Source of the DNA: Diphasiastrum complanatum
Lineage: Eukaryota; Streptophyta; Lycopodiopsida; Lycopodiales; Lycopodiaceae
DNA: 64,000 bases
Assembly (NCBI GenBank): GCA_029204225.1
Contig: CM055115.1
Location: 10,773,504-10,837,503, forward strand
Direction: 5' to 3'
The notes under the pieces were generated by a model, which saw only the letters and a list, made by a program, of their open reading frames with translations, did not search any database and had not been told where the DNA came from. A program made the position numbers and the translations under genes. Each line of letters opens with the position of its first letter. Position 1 is the first letter of the stretch. Below, piece after piece: positions 43,350-55,490 of the stretch.

Positions 43350-43425
43350 GAGGTTAGTTTTTTGGGAATTGCAAGTAGATTCACATCTTTGGGCAGACAT
43401 ATTATGTATCACTGATAGCTAGGTA

Positions 43426-44020
43426 ATGGTAGTCAAGTTCACAATTTGTGATGATGACTTGGAGTATATAAATTTGATATGGGTTCATTTTAGAGGATCA
43501 CTAGATAGTTGGACTATGATTAAAAATCATCCTGTTATAGAGATATGGCTGAGAACAGCATACAAAGAAGGCCACAACGACGTCAGGAGGATGCTCCAAT
43601 GGTTGAGACAGAAACATGGGATACCCATGAATTTTCAAGCACTGTTACAGCTAAGGCAACAGCGAATAACTGAAATGGCAAGGCATATGCCTACAGACCA
43701 ACAATTGCAACATCAATCGGTGACAATACAAACATTGGAAAGCCAACAGGTGGAGAGGCAGTTGGACGAAAGTCAACAGGTGGAGAGGCAGCTGGACAAA
43801 AATCAGTTAGGAGGATTTGAGTATTGGAATAGCGATTCCCGGATTCCTGAGATCAAAGTGTGAAGTAATTAGTAAGTACTAGGCTATGGAAAATTTTGTA
43901 CATCAATTTCGATTATAGTGAAATATGAGAAAATGGTGTATACTTGATTAATCGTGGTGTGTGTAGGCATATATACATTTGGATTGCTTTATAAAATGAG
44001 TAATCATTAACAATTATGTG
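43426..44020 (+). pseudogene. Gypsy family 2 accessory ORF, copy 2
   Basis: Open for 145 codons (43426-43863): FTICDDDLEYINLIWVHFRG, NHPVIEIWLRTAYKEGHNDV, RRMLQWLRQKHGIP, a Gln/Arg-rich middle, then the tandem peptide QQVERQLDES / QQVERQLDKN. This is the least damaged version of the accessory protein start seen at 36445-36730. The following 130 bp (CTATGGAAAATTTTGTACAT) still match 36870-37000, then the element is cut at about 44020 by a minus-strand gypsy. Confidence 0.6.
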
Positions 44021-45051
44021 TAGCTCTTATAGCCTGCCAGCATTCTCATGACATAGGAGTCCACATTATAGTCTTTCCAGCAACTGTAATAGGGATAGAT
44101 CTCATTTCTCCTTAAGGTTTGACGACAGAGTTGTTGACCAACTTCATGGCAGTCAATGAAGTGGGATCCAGGTCTATTCCAAGCATGTTTGCCAATTCTA
44201 GGCTTACTATATTCACCACCGATCCCGCATCTACCATAGCTCCTTGGATAGCTAAACCATATATAGTGACATCAACTTTGGGACAATATCGGTCTACTAT
44301 GTTGCTGTCCACTTTTCCTATCACAGGTGATTCTATCCTCCTCATTCCCAAATTTATCGGCCTCATCATCTGCTTCACCTTCCGGCGGACTGTGGGTGAA
44401 AGTTGGAGTAACGGCCATAAGCCTATCTCTTATCTCAATTCATTCAAATTCTATCTCCGTCTTACTATGGTTCTATTTATGTGTGGTACAATTTCAACCT
44501 TTTCCTTCTTTCGAACTATCTTAGGTGGCTTTCTAGCTTCCAATCTCTCCACTTCTCTAGGCTCTGTTTTGTCGATGTTGACTATGGATGTATCTATTAT
44601 CATTGAGGGATCTATCATCTTGTGCAAGACAGGCACATCACTTGTCTTTTTTTCAGCTACCTTTTTCAAAGACGTAGTGGGAGGATCCATCAGTGTCTTA
44701 CTTTATGGACCTCATTGTCTCGATCTCTATCAGATTCACTGGAGGCCATTCATCCTCCATTTTGGCTTTGCCCTTGTCTTGAGATCGTATTATAGATGGT
44801 CTGTGTAGAAAGTTGACTGATCTGGGGGTGTCAACTACTCTTTCATCTTGTGATCTATGATTCATAGGTCCTGGTCTTAGACTAGGCACCACTAAGGCTT
44901 CTCTGTGAGCCCAACATCTATCTTCCTGGTGACCAGTCTTTTTGCAAAAAGCACAAATTGTGTTAGGACAATTTCTATTCAAGTGGTTTCCTTGGCAGAA
45001 TTGACATAGTATAACTAGTGGTTGGTCAAATGGTCTCCTTTGGCCTAACAA
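44021..45051 (-). pseudogene. Gypsy protease and zinc knuckles, minus strand
   Basis: From 45051 leftwards: two knuckles, CQFCQGNHLNRNC and CAFCKKTGHQEDRC (the second with canonical CX2CX4HX4C spacing), a Pro/Arg linker, a Lys-rich spacer (44690-44451) and protease with IQGAMVDAGSVVNIVS, a D-A-G retropepsin loop, and MKLVNNSVVKP (44378-44112). The fold tail GEMRSIPITVAGKTIMW is readable to about 44030, where the element is truncated. Small frameshifts at 44698/44690 and 44451/44378 break it. Confidence 0.85.
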
Positions 45052-46173
45052 GTTCTATTGTCGATTTAAGAAGTTCACATCTGAAGCTAATGTTGACATA
45101 TTCTCATTCATGACATCAATGTATCCTTTGAGCATCTCTTTCATGTCATCTAGTACTCTCATGTCCCTTCTCTGGGCCAGAAACTTGCCTTCTAGTATTA
45201 GGTGGCATCAATTCTAAAAGTCTGGGTGGTGTTCCATGGTTCTGGCATTGCTGCTAGAGGTCTTCGCTCTTGTAATGGTTGGGGATTGTTGTGGACTTGA
45301 TTTCCTCTATACGTATTATGCTCCCACACATCCATTCTAAGGTTTATGTTATTCATAGCTCTAGATATGTTTGATGCATGTGTGATGGCAATCTGTGCAT
45401 CCTCCACTACAAGAGCTTTACTTACGACTTCCATTAAAGTCTGAGGGCTACTCTGACGTACTACAAGTTGTATGTCATCCTTTATGCCTCTCAGAAAGAA
45501 AGTGAGTAATAGCTGGGGGGGGGGTAAGTGCACCATGGCATCTACCTGCCGTGTTAATTCAGTTAATTTATGATGATATTGAACCATCGGGGGTGCGACA
45601 TGGAGCATACTCAAGTAGAAATAGTATAAGAAATTCTTCAGTGGTCTCAATAGATCTCCTAGGCAAGCTATAATACCATCTCCTTGCTGATCCAGTCAAG
45701 GTAAGTGCGAAAAACATCATTTCGTGGTGGGGATCGGTGATTCGATTAATGAGACATGCGGTCCAAAATGCATTAATGTGAAACTCAGCATCTTTATATG
45801 GGGCTCCACGATACTCAAGAATCACTCCTTTGAGCTTGGGTAACTCTCCTACGGTGACAGGGATTACTAACGGCTCAGTCAGTCTTCCTGCCATGCTTAT
45901 AGGTTTTACCTTAGAGGCTACTAATGGAGGGGTTTATGGTGTAATCTCTAAAAATATATACAACTGTTTCTCGGGCGATTCCCCTTCTTCTCTTTTATCT
46001 CCTGGATCATTTATCTCATCTTCAGATAGGGTTTTAGTCTCTACTATCTCAGGGTGAGGCCAAGGCTTCCTAAATCCTTTCGTCTTAGGAGTCAGTAAAA
46101 CACTCAAAGATGGTGGTCGTATTTCTTCATCCAAGTGCTTCCACGGTAGTGAACCTATGGTGATTGATCCCAC
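45052..46173 (-). pseudogene. Gypsy gag, minus strand
   Basis: The frame at 46173-45934 (GSITIGSLPWKHLDEE ... DDPGDKREEGESPEKQ-like acidic end) precedes the gag domain at 45894-45568: VTVGELPKLKGVILEYRG, HINAFWTACLIN and FALTLTGSARRWYYSLP (the A..WY core). A frameshift near 45610 leads to 45650-45198: MVQYHHKLTELTRQVDAMVH, FFLRGIKDDIQLVV, QTLMEVVSKALVVEDAQI. This would encode the capsid precursor of the element whose 5' LTR is at 47105. Because the 9.1-kb element shares the LTR and leader but lacks gag, the two copies preserve complementary parts. Confidence 0.85.
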
Positions 46174-47104
46174 GTAGTATTTTGTCTACCGGATAATACT
46201 CAACTATTGTTGTTTACGCGACTCATGGTCTGATCTTAACTCGTTGTTTTATGGAAAATGTCATATTGTACCATCTTGTGAAGTTTAGGTTTCATCCGAG
46301 ATCTTAAGGTATCCAGCGCATTGGGTATGTGTATGGTATCTCAACAAGACGTGGTAACTTCTCTCATCTCATTAATAAGACATAGGGTGGGTATCTCAGA
46401 AATGAAATCAATCAACTCAATAGGACAACTCCTTTTTGGTGTGTAGTTGACGGTTTAAACAACAGAATCATTCTTAACACATGAAATTTGTGTACCATTG
46501 GTATTGTTACTTCCATCTATCTTCAAGGCAATTGTCTCTCCGCTAACTGTAATAGAGCCCTCAGAGGACATTTCCTAACTTGGAAGAGGTGTTGCACTCC
46601 AACTTTAACACAGCGCGCTCAGAGGTTCCTAGGCTTGATGACTGGTTTAGTGGAAAGACAATAAGCACCTAACAACACAAAGTTTTTCTTCTAGTCCTGG
46701 AGCCTATTTCAGAGCTAATATGAGTAATTGATTCGCATCTTTCAATCTATCTCAGTTCATCGATACAATGAAGAAAAGATCTTCCCCAATGGATAATTCC
46801 TCAAAATGGTCTATCTTCAAGTAGTACAGTGTTTTTAGACAATCCAAATCACTTCTCACAACTATTGATAATGATCTCATTTCTTAGAGAGACAACAACC
46901 TTCTTTCAAGCAATCAATGGCCACTTCCAAGTAGCTCCCGGCAGACGCACCAAAAATGTTATGTGTGCGTCTGATGGTCTAAACAACATAATCATTCTCA
47001 ACACTTGCGATCTCAGACACATGAAATTTGTAGACCATTTATAGTATGACTACCCTTCAAGCGATATTCCCTTATCAAGCCACTCCCTGCAGATGCACCA
47101 AAAA
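46174..47104 (-). other. Gypsy 5' leader with primer-binding-site-like motifs
   Basis: Directly left of the LTR (47105) the minus strand reads TTTTTGGTGCATCTGCAGGG (about 47085-47104), the primer-binding site position. A second TTGGTGCGTCTGCCGGGAG lies at about 46937-46955. A further degenerate copy of the leader text (GGTTTAAACAACAGAATCAT, 46452-46471) parallels GGTCTAAACAACATAATCAT at 46977-46996, so part of the leader has been duplicated. Confidence 0.6.
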
Positions 47105-47380
47105 TGTTACAGCATTTCCCACTCATGGGATCAAAGCTAAGGGCAAAACAACATAACAGGATACAGCACCACTATGTGTTCAGTGTCGTGCTGTTACGAG
47201 AATGGTCGTACACGTCTCAAACACAAAGCTAACTAGGGGATCCCTGATATGTTCTATCGACCAAGCCGTACCTCTATAGCTAATAGAAGTTTTCCAGGCC
47301 TCTAGAGACATAGCCTATAAAGGGTTATACTCATTCCTCAGTCTTCTTGAAACTCACGATCTGCACTAATGATATCTTGC

Positions 47381-47692
47381 TCACTTGCGAAGCTCCAGAG
47401 CTACCTCCTTCTCGTATTCTTCTCGAGGATCTCTTCCAGAATCCATGATGATATCATTTAAGTTCTCTAACACATACTTTGGCAATGGATCGGGAAGCCC
47501 TAGATGCAATTCAGTATATTGGGTAAAAGATCCTCCTAACTCTTTCCACTTAGAATCTTCACTCAACTCATACACTACAAGGGAACTACAGTCGGCATTA
47601 TGTCTAACTCTGAACAGTCTATCTCCAACTAGGAGATGTCTATGGAAATCCCTGGAATAGAAATAATGATAAACCCTTCCATTTCTAATCAA
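47381..47692 (-). CDS. Unidentified LTR-borne ORF, copy C (103 aa)
   Basis: Relative of 5110-5436 with MIRNGRVYHYFYSR in place of MSRNGR, DCSSLVV for DSSSLVV and SKWKELGG for STWKELGG. A substitution at the end terminates it earlier (...VALELRK). It is otherwise collinear. No family recognised. Confidence 0.45.
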   Translation of the reverse strand: MIRNGRVYHYFYSRDFHRHLLVGDRLFRVRHNADCSSLVVYELSEDSKWKELGGSFTQYTELHLGLPDPLPKYVLENLNDIIMDSGRDPREEYEKEVALELRK

Positions 47693-47739
47693 CTTGAAGA
47701 AGTCACCTGGTAAAGGTAACTCTCACAATCCTAACCCAG

Positions 47740-48039
47740 TCATAACAATTCAGGCCCAGATCTTGTCCTAATAGCACTTTGAAGTTCTATGGAGCGTGTT
47801 GCTACCAAGACCCATGAGTCGTTCATTCTGATGTACACGGATGTTTTGACGCTAAATCCCTCATTATCAACTTCAATGGCTAGATCCCCAGCCCTTACAA
47901 TTCCAATGGTGGTGTCTAATAATATCAGTTCTAGTGAAGCCCATCCAATTATTCCGACTACGGGGCAATGTTCTAGTGAAGCCAATCCAATTATTCCGAC
48001 TACGGGGCAATACCTCCTTGGATTTGAGGTGTAGGCCAA
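47740..48039 (-). CDS. Unidentified LTR-borne ORF upstream, copy C, with 14-aa duplication (99 aa)
   Basis: Same frame as 9993-10250, but the 42-bp tandem duplication adds 14 residues in frame (CPVVGIIGLASLE followed by CPVVGIIGWASLE). The downstream DLAIEVDNEGF and DSWVLVATRSIEL segments are unchanged. Confidence 0.4.
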   Translation of the reverse strand: MAYTSNPRRYCPVVGIIGLASLEHCPVVGIIGWASLELILLDTTIGIVRAGDLAIEVDNEGFSVKTSVYIRMNDSWVLVATRSIELQSAIRTRSGPELL

Positions 48040-49782
48040 ATACTAGTTGACTGCTTCTCTGACATGTCAAGCTCTCAATATAACTAACACTCCTCAATCA
48101 ATAATCATTCACATAAACATATATGCATGTGTGGGCTTCTAACATTTCTAGAAGAGGATCAAAATACAGACATTCCTAGTCCTACCATAATCTAGCAGTG
48201 GTAATATGTAGGGCTCTGGAGTGGCTAGGATCTCTGCTAATCTAGCAGCACCAAAGATGGACACAATCCGTTGTTGGTACATTATTTTCAGGCCTGTAAG
48301 GATGGTGATATATAGATAAGTTGTAGCAGTGTATGGAATATTAGGACCTATGGGAGGGCTTGGACGAAACATTCTCGATGCTTATTGTCATTAGGTAGTG
48401 AATCATGGCTGTATTATATCACGCTTTCCCAAAGTATTCGTTAAGTATAACCCTTCCATCTAAATAGTCATAGGAGCTGTTCAAGTGTAGCGTGCAATTA
48501 CCCAACCATCTTGGTTAGTAGACGGATGACAGTGAATAGTCAAGAACTGTGTGTTCCAACGGGTTATCTTGACTATTGTGGTTCTAGATGAAGACCGACA
48601 ATAGGTTTGTTCTTAACTCATGTAGTGTGTTCCAACCACAGTGAGCTTAACCTCACTCCCGTGTTCCAAGGAGACGAGTATGACTTGCTCAATTCATTCA
48701 TCACATTCACTCAAGCAACATTCCTTAAACGCTTTCTCCATCCATTCAAACAAAAGGCAATCATTCTGAGCAAACTAGCAATCTTGTTAGAGTCTAAAAC
48801 TATCATCACCTCAAATCACAACTATCCTGCATTTAACTTTCTCCTGAGACATAACAATACACAGTCTACGAGATCTTTTAGCATGCTATAATCTTTCTTT
48901 ATGAAGACATGGAAGTAAACAGTATGCATTAAAGATTTTTCAATATGAAGTTGTAATCACTTCTGCGACATCTATGACATACACAATTGCATCATCTATC
49001 ACAGATTGAATACGCAGGTGGCAGAGTGTGAGAACAAGATGAGGAAACTTACATGTGAGGTTCTCTTCTCAGGTCTCGTCCAGCTCCAGCCCGCAGGAAA
49101 TCAGAGACCAATCATGCAAAGGTTAGGCTTCCGGGAGTGTGTAGTGTTGCTGGAGTTCACCTTGTAGACACCAAGAAGTGTTGCTCCTAAGTGCAGACTG
49201 GTTGCCAGAATGACTGATAGCCATGCAGGATCCAAAGTGAGCTCATGCAGTTCACGGGCAGCTTGATATCGGCTTCCTCATCAGTCTTGTACAAACTGTG
49301 TTTAGGAAGTTTCAATCGACAAAGCAACAGAGACAACATCCTTCGATTGCTCCATAGCAGACAACAATGACAACTCTATTTCAATGATGGCTCTTCAACG
49401 ATAAACAGACATACATTCTCAATGGGCCCCCTTATCAGTGATGGAGTTAACATTTGCTCAAATCAGTCCTAGGATTTGGAATTATTCTCACTCAGGATAT
49501 ACATTGCTAATAGCGATTCCTCACTGGTTTTAGTAGCCTGATAACAAAGCTCTCACTCTCTCATAGACCGATGTTTGATCTTCAGTATTCAAACATCTAT
49601 GGAATGCACTTAATTAGCAGGAATACGTACAAGTCATCATGCAGAACTTCCTCAGAATCATTGAAAAGTCTATACTCAGATTTGCACATATGGATCAGTG
49701 CTTTGATAGGAGTCATTATGAAATTAGTTATCTCATCACTGTATAGATACAAATAAAAGTATACTGAGAATCCATACTTCAA

Positions 49783-51305
49783 ACGTGATGTAAGATCATT
49801 ACAGACCAGTACTCATAATGCAACTGCCTAAATGCACGGTGAGCACTCCCATAGAGATCGATTGAAGGTAATCTCTCAGTTTCACATCAAAGTAGTGATG
49901 TCTGCTCAGGCCTGATAGGTGCTGCTTAACGCAATCATGCTCATGTAGGTACTGAAACAATGGTCTCTTCAAATGATCGCACCATAAACTGAAACTCGAC
50001 TGAAAACTGAGTGGTATTCGCACTATGAGGATGGTCAATGCAGTAGCGATGGAATGCCTCAAATTTTCATGGAGGATAGAGAGAAACATGATGATACTTC
50101 TGTGAGTCAACGCGCGTTCAAAGGATGCTCACGTTGTCAACTAGGATTTATCTCCCTATCCCGTCCGTCAGTGATCATGATCTGCATCAATCGCTCAGTA
50201 TGCAGCCTCCACAAATCTTTATCAAAGTAGTTAATGCAAGAACGCTGGTCAATCAGAATTTGGAGCTCTGAGACTCTGCCCATATCAGCTCTTGAGCAGG
50301 AGTAGACTTAACCAGTAATCCATCGTTCTCATAATCAAAGTACCATTCCCCTGAAGCTCTTACGTACTTGGGTGATCAATGCTCTCGGAAACAGGATATT
50401 CAACAGTACTGATGTTACTCAGAGTAAATGAGATGCCTTCAGCTACATATCTTTCCATGAACACATTGAAATCTACCACACTCTCCATCTTTGATATGTG
50501 TTGGCTCTACGACAGTGATTTTGACAGATCAACTCAAGAAATTCTCAAACACAACGATCAGTTCCACGATCCTTTCGGCTCTTATGAAAGGAAAGTTGGT
50601 CACCATCACCCTCAACAAATGACGTAAAGAAGGAATATCACCATCGCACCTATGCAATGCTACGCGATAAAACAAGCATGAAACCATAATGATATGAAAA
50701 AACAGAGCTAGTTCTCGATCTGGTTCTGTTTGCGTGAGGCTGGCCATGCATGTATATCTGTCAATGGATGACGGGCCAACCTTTCGATTTTTCATTTCAT
50801 CCTACCCTTTGACCATTCAACATCTCATTTTCAAGGGTTCATTTAGACTTTTTGGCTTTGTGCCATGTGGACTCTTAAATGGCATCGAAGAGTGTGGATA
50901 GGGCCACATGGGCACCCATGACCAAAGTACATGGCCCATGAGGGTCAATGTTCTCATCTAACAGAAATGTCCAATTTGTCAGCATGAGTCAAGGTCTTAT
51001 GCCCAGTATTTCACATTTTGTCGGCATCCTCTTAAATTCAGACGGTCTTTGGCATTTTTCTGCTCCTCCTTGATAATTGATCTTTGGGTGGCCCTTATGC
51101 ATTTAGGTACTTCCTTAAGTATGAAGGTTTTGCCCATTTTGGTCCCGTGGCCCATTGTCCTAGTGTGATATTTGATACATGAAGTGACCAATTTTTTGGT
51201 GATGGTATTTCTCATTTGGCTTTTAATTGACGTTTTTGGTCCAAAAAGATCGGTTGGAGAAGAATGTTGGTCTTTGTCTAGAATTCTTGACATTCTCCAA
51301 ATATC
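49783..51305 (-). pseudogene. Decayed coding-like sequence, copy 2
   Basis: Nearly identical to 11995-13517, including open frames 50110-49799 (103 aa), 50795-50529 (88 aa) and 51293-50997 (98 aa) with only a few amino-acid changes. The internal frameshifts are shared with copy 1, so decay began before the segmental duplication. Confidence 0.4.
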
Positions 51306-52689
51306 CAGGTCTTCATAAAGAAAGATTATGGCATGATAAAAGAACTCGTAGACATTGTATTGTTATGTCTCAAGAGAAAGTTAAATGCTGGATAGTTGTG
51401 ATTTGAGGTGATGATAGTTTTAGACTCTAGCAGGATTGCTAGTTTTCTCAGAATGATTGCTTTTTGTCTGAATGCATGGACAAAGCCTTTAAGGAATGTT
51501 TCTTTAGTGAATGTGATGAATGAATTAAGCAAGTCATCCTCGTCTCCTTGGAACACAGGAGTGACGTTAAGCTCACTGTGGCTGGAACACAGTACATGAG
51601 TTAAGAACAAGCCTATTGTCGGTCTTCATCTAGAACCATTACCACTACTTGATTATGGTAGGACTAGGGATGTCTATATTCTGATCCTCTTCTAGAAAGC
51701 CCACACATGCATAGAGGTTTATGTGAATGATTATTGATTGAGGAGTGTTAGTTATATTGAGAGCTTGACATGTTAGGGAAGCAGTCAACTAGTATATGGC
51801 CTACACCTCAAACCCAAGGAGGTATTGCCCCGTAGTCAGAATAATTGGATGTACTTCACTAGAACTGATATCATAAGACACCCCCATTGGAATTGTAAGG
51901 GCTGGGGATTTAGACATTGAAGTTGATAATGAGAGATTTAGAGTCAAAACATTCGTGTACATCAGAATGAACGACTCATGGGTCTTGGTAGCAACATGCT
52001 CCATAGAAATTCAAAGTGCTATTAGGACGAGATCTAGGCCTAGATTGTTATGATTGGATTAGGATTGCGAGAGCTACCTCTACCAGGTGACTTCTGCCAG
52101 TTGAGTAGAAATGGAAGGGTTTATCATTATTTCTATTCCAAGTATTTTCGTAGCCATCTCCTAGTTGGAGATAGACTGTTCAGAGTTAGACATAATGCCG
52201 ACTCTAGTTCCCTTGTAGTGTATGAGTTGAGTGAAGATTCTATGTGGAAAGAGTTAGGAGGATCCTTTACCCAATATACTGAATTGCGTCTAGGGCTTCC
52301 CGATCCATTGCCAGAGTATGTGTTAGGGAACTTGAATTATATCGTCAAGGATTCTGGAAGAGATCCTCGAGAAGAATACGAGAAGGATGTAGCTCTGGAA
52401 ATTCACAAGCGACCAAGATATCATTAGTGCAGGTCATGAGTTTCAAGAAGACTGAGGAAGTGAGTATAACCCTTTATAGGCTATGTCTCTAGAGGCATGG
52501 AAAACCTCTATTAGCTATAGAGGTACGGCTTGGTCGATAGAACATGTCAGGGATCCCCTAGTTAGCTTTGTGTTTGAGACATGTACGACCATTCTCGTAA
52601 TAGCACGACACTGAACACATAGTGGTTCTATATCCTATTATGTTATTTTCCCCTTAGCTTTGATCCCCTCACTGGGAAATGCCATAACA
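51306..52689 (+). repeat. Long gypsy LTR, inverted partial copy C'
   Basis: Counterpart of 13518-14901; ends GGGAAATGCCATAACA, preserving the TAACA terminus that is TAATA in B'. It is followed by TTCTCTTTGGTCTTAG, a degraded primer-binding-site-like text. Confidence 0.7.
52050..52427 (+). CDS. Unidentified LTR-borne ORF, inverted copy C' (125 aa)
   Basis: Counterpart of 14262-14651 with the same upstream extension (GLGLRELPLPGDFCQLS). It ends IHKRPRYH. It differs from B' at about 15 positions, including LGNLNYIVKD for LENLNDIIKD. No family recognised. Confidence 0.45.
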   Translation: MIGLGLRELPLPGDFCQLSRNGRVYHYFYSKYFRSHLLVGDRLFRVRHNADSSSLVVYELSEDSMWKELGGSFTQYTELRLGLPDPLPEYVLGNLNYIVKDSGRDPREEYEKDVALEIHKRPRYH

Positions 52690-53289
52690 TTCTCTTTGGT
52701 CTTAGATTTCTTTTTGAGTTTCAAGGAAAAGGGCGTCCTGCAAAATTTTAGATATCTTTTTATATTAATAAAACTCGAAATTCAAGGAGCTTTGCTTTTT
52801 CGAAAGCAATGTGTCGAGAATTGCCTCCCTATATAACGATCGCCAAGTGAAGATCTTCAAGAATCCTGTCACATGCAAACCAACAGGACACATGTGGAGC
52901 ATGAACCACCCAACCAACATGAAGAGGCTAGCAAATACCCTAACCACTTCCCCCGGGCCCAAGCCACAGTGAATGAATACAAGGCTCAAGAATCTGAAAT
53001 TCCAATAGGGAGATGGGCGAGCTTCCATGGTATGTATTCTCTCCAAGAGGAGAGAATATTCCCTTTAGGATCCCCATGCAACCTATATTAAGCTATTGAT
53101 CTCCTACTCTTGCATTATAGCAGTCAAACACCATGAAGTGCTCCTTGTCGGAGAAATGGACTTAGTAGGCGAACACAAGAACATAATAATTTAAGAGCTT
53201 CTAATGTGCGGTGGTAGCATAAGTGATGAGTAGACAACCAGACAAATCAATTAGATACTCAGATAAAACATGGAATCACTGCTATAATG
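52690..53289 (+). repeat. Dispersed fragment and copia-LTR-like piece, copy 2
   Basis: Counterpart of 14902-15519. It holds one unit of the ACGATCGCCAAGTGAAG fragment (open frame 52873-53091 ending PLGSPCNLY) and the text similar to the copia LTR at 3399-3940. It is missing about 15 bp (AGAGGAAACGAAACTGG) relative to copy 1 near 52983. Confidence 0.5.
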
Positions 53290-54395
53290 CACTACTTTTC
53301 GGGGTATGGGATCCCTTCAATAGTGTCTATATTTGCCAATTTCATGTTGACTACCTATCAAATTTGATAATTTACTACATCAGATGAAGAAGTTTTGTGA
53401 AGGTTTGTCTTTTGAAGAAAAATGCATTTCATGGTAAAATGATTTCAGTTTCCAGCATCAATTTTTCATTGTAAAAAGGGATGGCAAGACATTGCTATTT
53501 GCTCTTCTTGCTAGCTTCCAAAGACCAGGTTGTTATTTCTTTTGTTTATTCCAGAACATATTATTGTTGGAGCTTTGCCAAATCGTTTGGAGGTGCATTA
53601 TGTAGTCGCAATGTCGCAAGCAAAATAATCCCCTAAAGCTAATTAGTGCATTCATATACCGTAGTCCATTGCAATAGTACAGAACAGCCAATTAATAGAA
53701 CATCGCTATTACAGAACCCAGAACTAACCATCACAAGAATATGTAGATACAAGGAATAACACTGCTCAATTGCATTCCATAGTCCAGTGCAAAACACCTA
53801 AAGTTATAGGCTGACTAGCAAACATAGTCAACATTTCCAAACACCCAAAATTATAGACTGAACAGCAAACAGAGCCAACATTGCCACTGCTAAGAGGGCT
53901 TAGACAAGAAAATTCATCTTGCTGCTTGCAGTACAATATAGAATCTGGAGTATTGAAAATTCAAAATGCTCGGCTCTCACCCTTAGTCTTTTGAACACTA
54001 CTGCCTAAATAGTGTAAAATCCAAAAGCCCCCAATCTGGCTCCAAATGTCCTATTTATACTTTTGTGAGGATACTACAATCCAGTTTCGCAACCCTTCAT
54101 AATGATCGCAAGTGGTCGGTTCAGCTTCGCATAGAGACCACATGGAAACCACAATTGATGACCTTGTGGTCACTTATGAACTATTCGGATTGCTCCCGAA
54201 TATGACTAAACGTTAACTAACCTATCAACTTTAACTTCATAAATGTCCTACCATGACGTCTCCTAACTTCAAGACCTTACAACATAATTACATCTTTGTG
54301 TAAATAAAACTTCAATTACATAACCAACAATCCTACACTTACATTAACAGCCACATATTTACAATGTCCATTGTTATGGCCAAAAAGGCCTAACA
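53290..54395 (-). repeat. LTR of gypsy family 2, minus strand, copy 2
   Basis: Counterpart of 18303-19406. TGTTAGGCCTTTTTGGCC starts at 54395 on the minus strand after a CCGCCGGGGAATATG polypurine tract; a TATA box lies at 54051-54059. Confidence 0.7.
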
Positions 54396-55490
54396 CATAT
54401 TCCCCGGCGGGAAAAACCGAGTCCATCTCCCAGCTTTTTTCCTGTCACTTCCTATTTTTGACGTCTTTGCTATTGTGTTCACTCTCACTTTCACTTGATG
54501 TATGCATTCCTAAATAATGAGTCCTAGATTCACCTCTGCCCTATGCATCGATCGTAATTGGTTTGTATCTCGCCATCATAGGTGGTGATGTCCAATCCCT
54601 TGTTTTTGGTGAGGGGGTGGTCATTCCATACCGCAATGGCTTAAGTAAGCGATTCTGATAATCATCTATGATGTCTGATACCAATCGTGGTGTTTGCTTC
54701 ATCAACATTAGTTTGTTCAGCCATTCAATGGTGATTGGTGTGTACTCACTGCTGAAAATCCTCCTCCCAACAACAATATATCCTTCATAATAATGGATAT
54801 GAATCATCCACATATTTTACTATCACTGTGTATAAGGTGTCAAAATTCCAACATTCTCCGACCAAGGTTTAAACTTGGCCTGTCTTTGAATGGTACTATA
54901 ATGTACGTCATTGTGTGCCTTGAAACTTTGCTCAGTTTTATAAAAATATTCCGCCACAAAAAACATAGAACTTCAAGCTAAGATTTCGATCCTGTTGGAA
55001 TTGTTTACCTTCATTTTGCCCTATAAAACTGCCCATGCCAATACTACCTGTGCCTTCAAATCTGACTCCTGCCAGAATTTGTACTACTCTGACTGGACTC
55101 ATCACTTTTTATGGATGTAATCAGTCAGGCGTTCACCATCATATTTGTTCCGAACTGAAGGGACCGTAACAATGTCATCGTAACACCGCAAGATATGCAC
55201 ACAACCCGTATATAATCGCAACTTATGCGCTATGGTTAATCTAGTTGCTAAACTATATTGAAATTGGGTATACATAGCGATTTCCAAGTACCTGTTATAA
55301 AAATTATCATACAATCCTACCCAAAATCACTTGACATAAGGGTTTGTAACATCCTGCCACAATAGAACTGGTATGAACAATACTTTGTATTATGTCCACA
55401 TGTAACGATATTTAGTGCACTTCCGCACTTCCTAGAAAATTAATTCATATAATTGTTAATGATTACTCATTTTATAAAGCAATTAAAATC
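54396..55490 (-). pseudogene. Accessory region of gypsy family 2, copy 2 (longer)
   Basis: It holds frames 55314-55102 (YDNFYNRYLEIAMYTQFQYS, LATRLTIAHKLRLYTG, PSVRNKYDGERLTDYIHKK) and 54813-54541 (EYTPITIEWLNKLMLMKQTP, LRYGMTTPSP). It is about 590 bp longer than the copy 1 counterpart and matches 36980-38148, so it shows the ancestral state. It joins copia integrase at about 55491. Function unknown. Confidence 0.6.

Larger units (their letters stand above)
47105..49782 (-). repeat. Long gypsy LTR, copy C (5' LTR)
   Basis: Starts TGTTACAGCATTTCCC and matches copy B throughout; it adjoins a leader and gag of a minus-strand element on its left. It contains a 42-bp tandem duplication (47928-47969 and 47970-48011) absent from the other copies. 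It ends, like B, by running into the coding-like segment 49783-51305. Confidence 0.75.

Noticed and set aside
43199-43412. YIYIYI transmembrane-like frames
   Set aside because: Translation of the (TA)n microsatellite.
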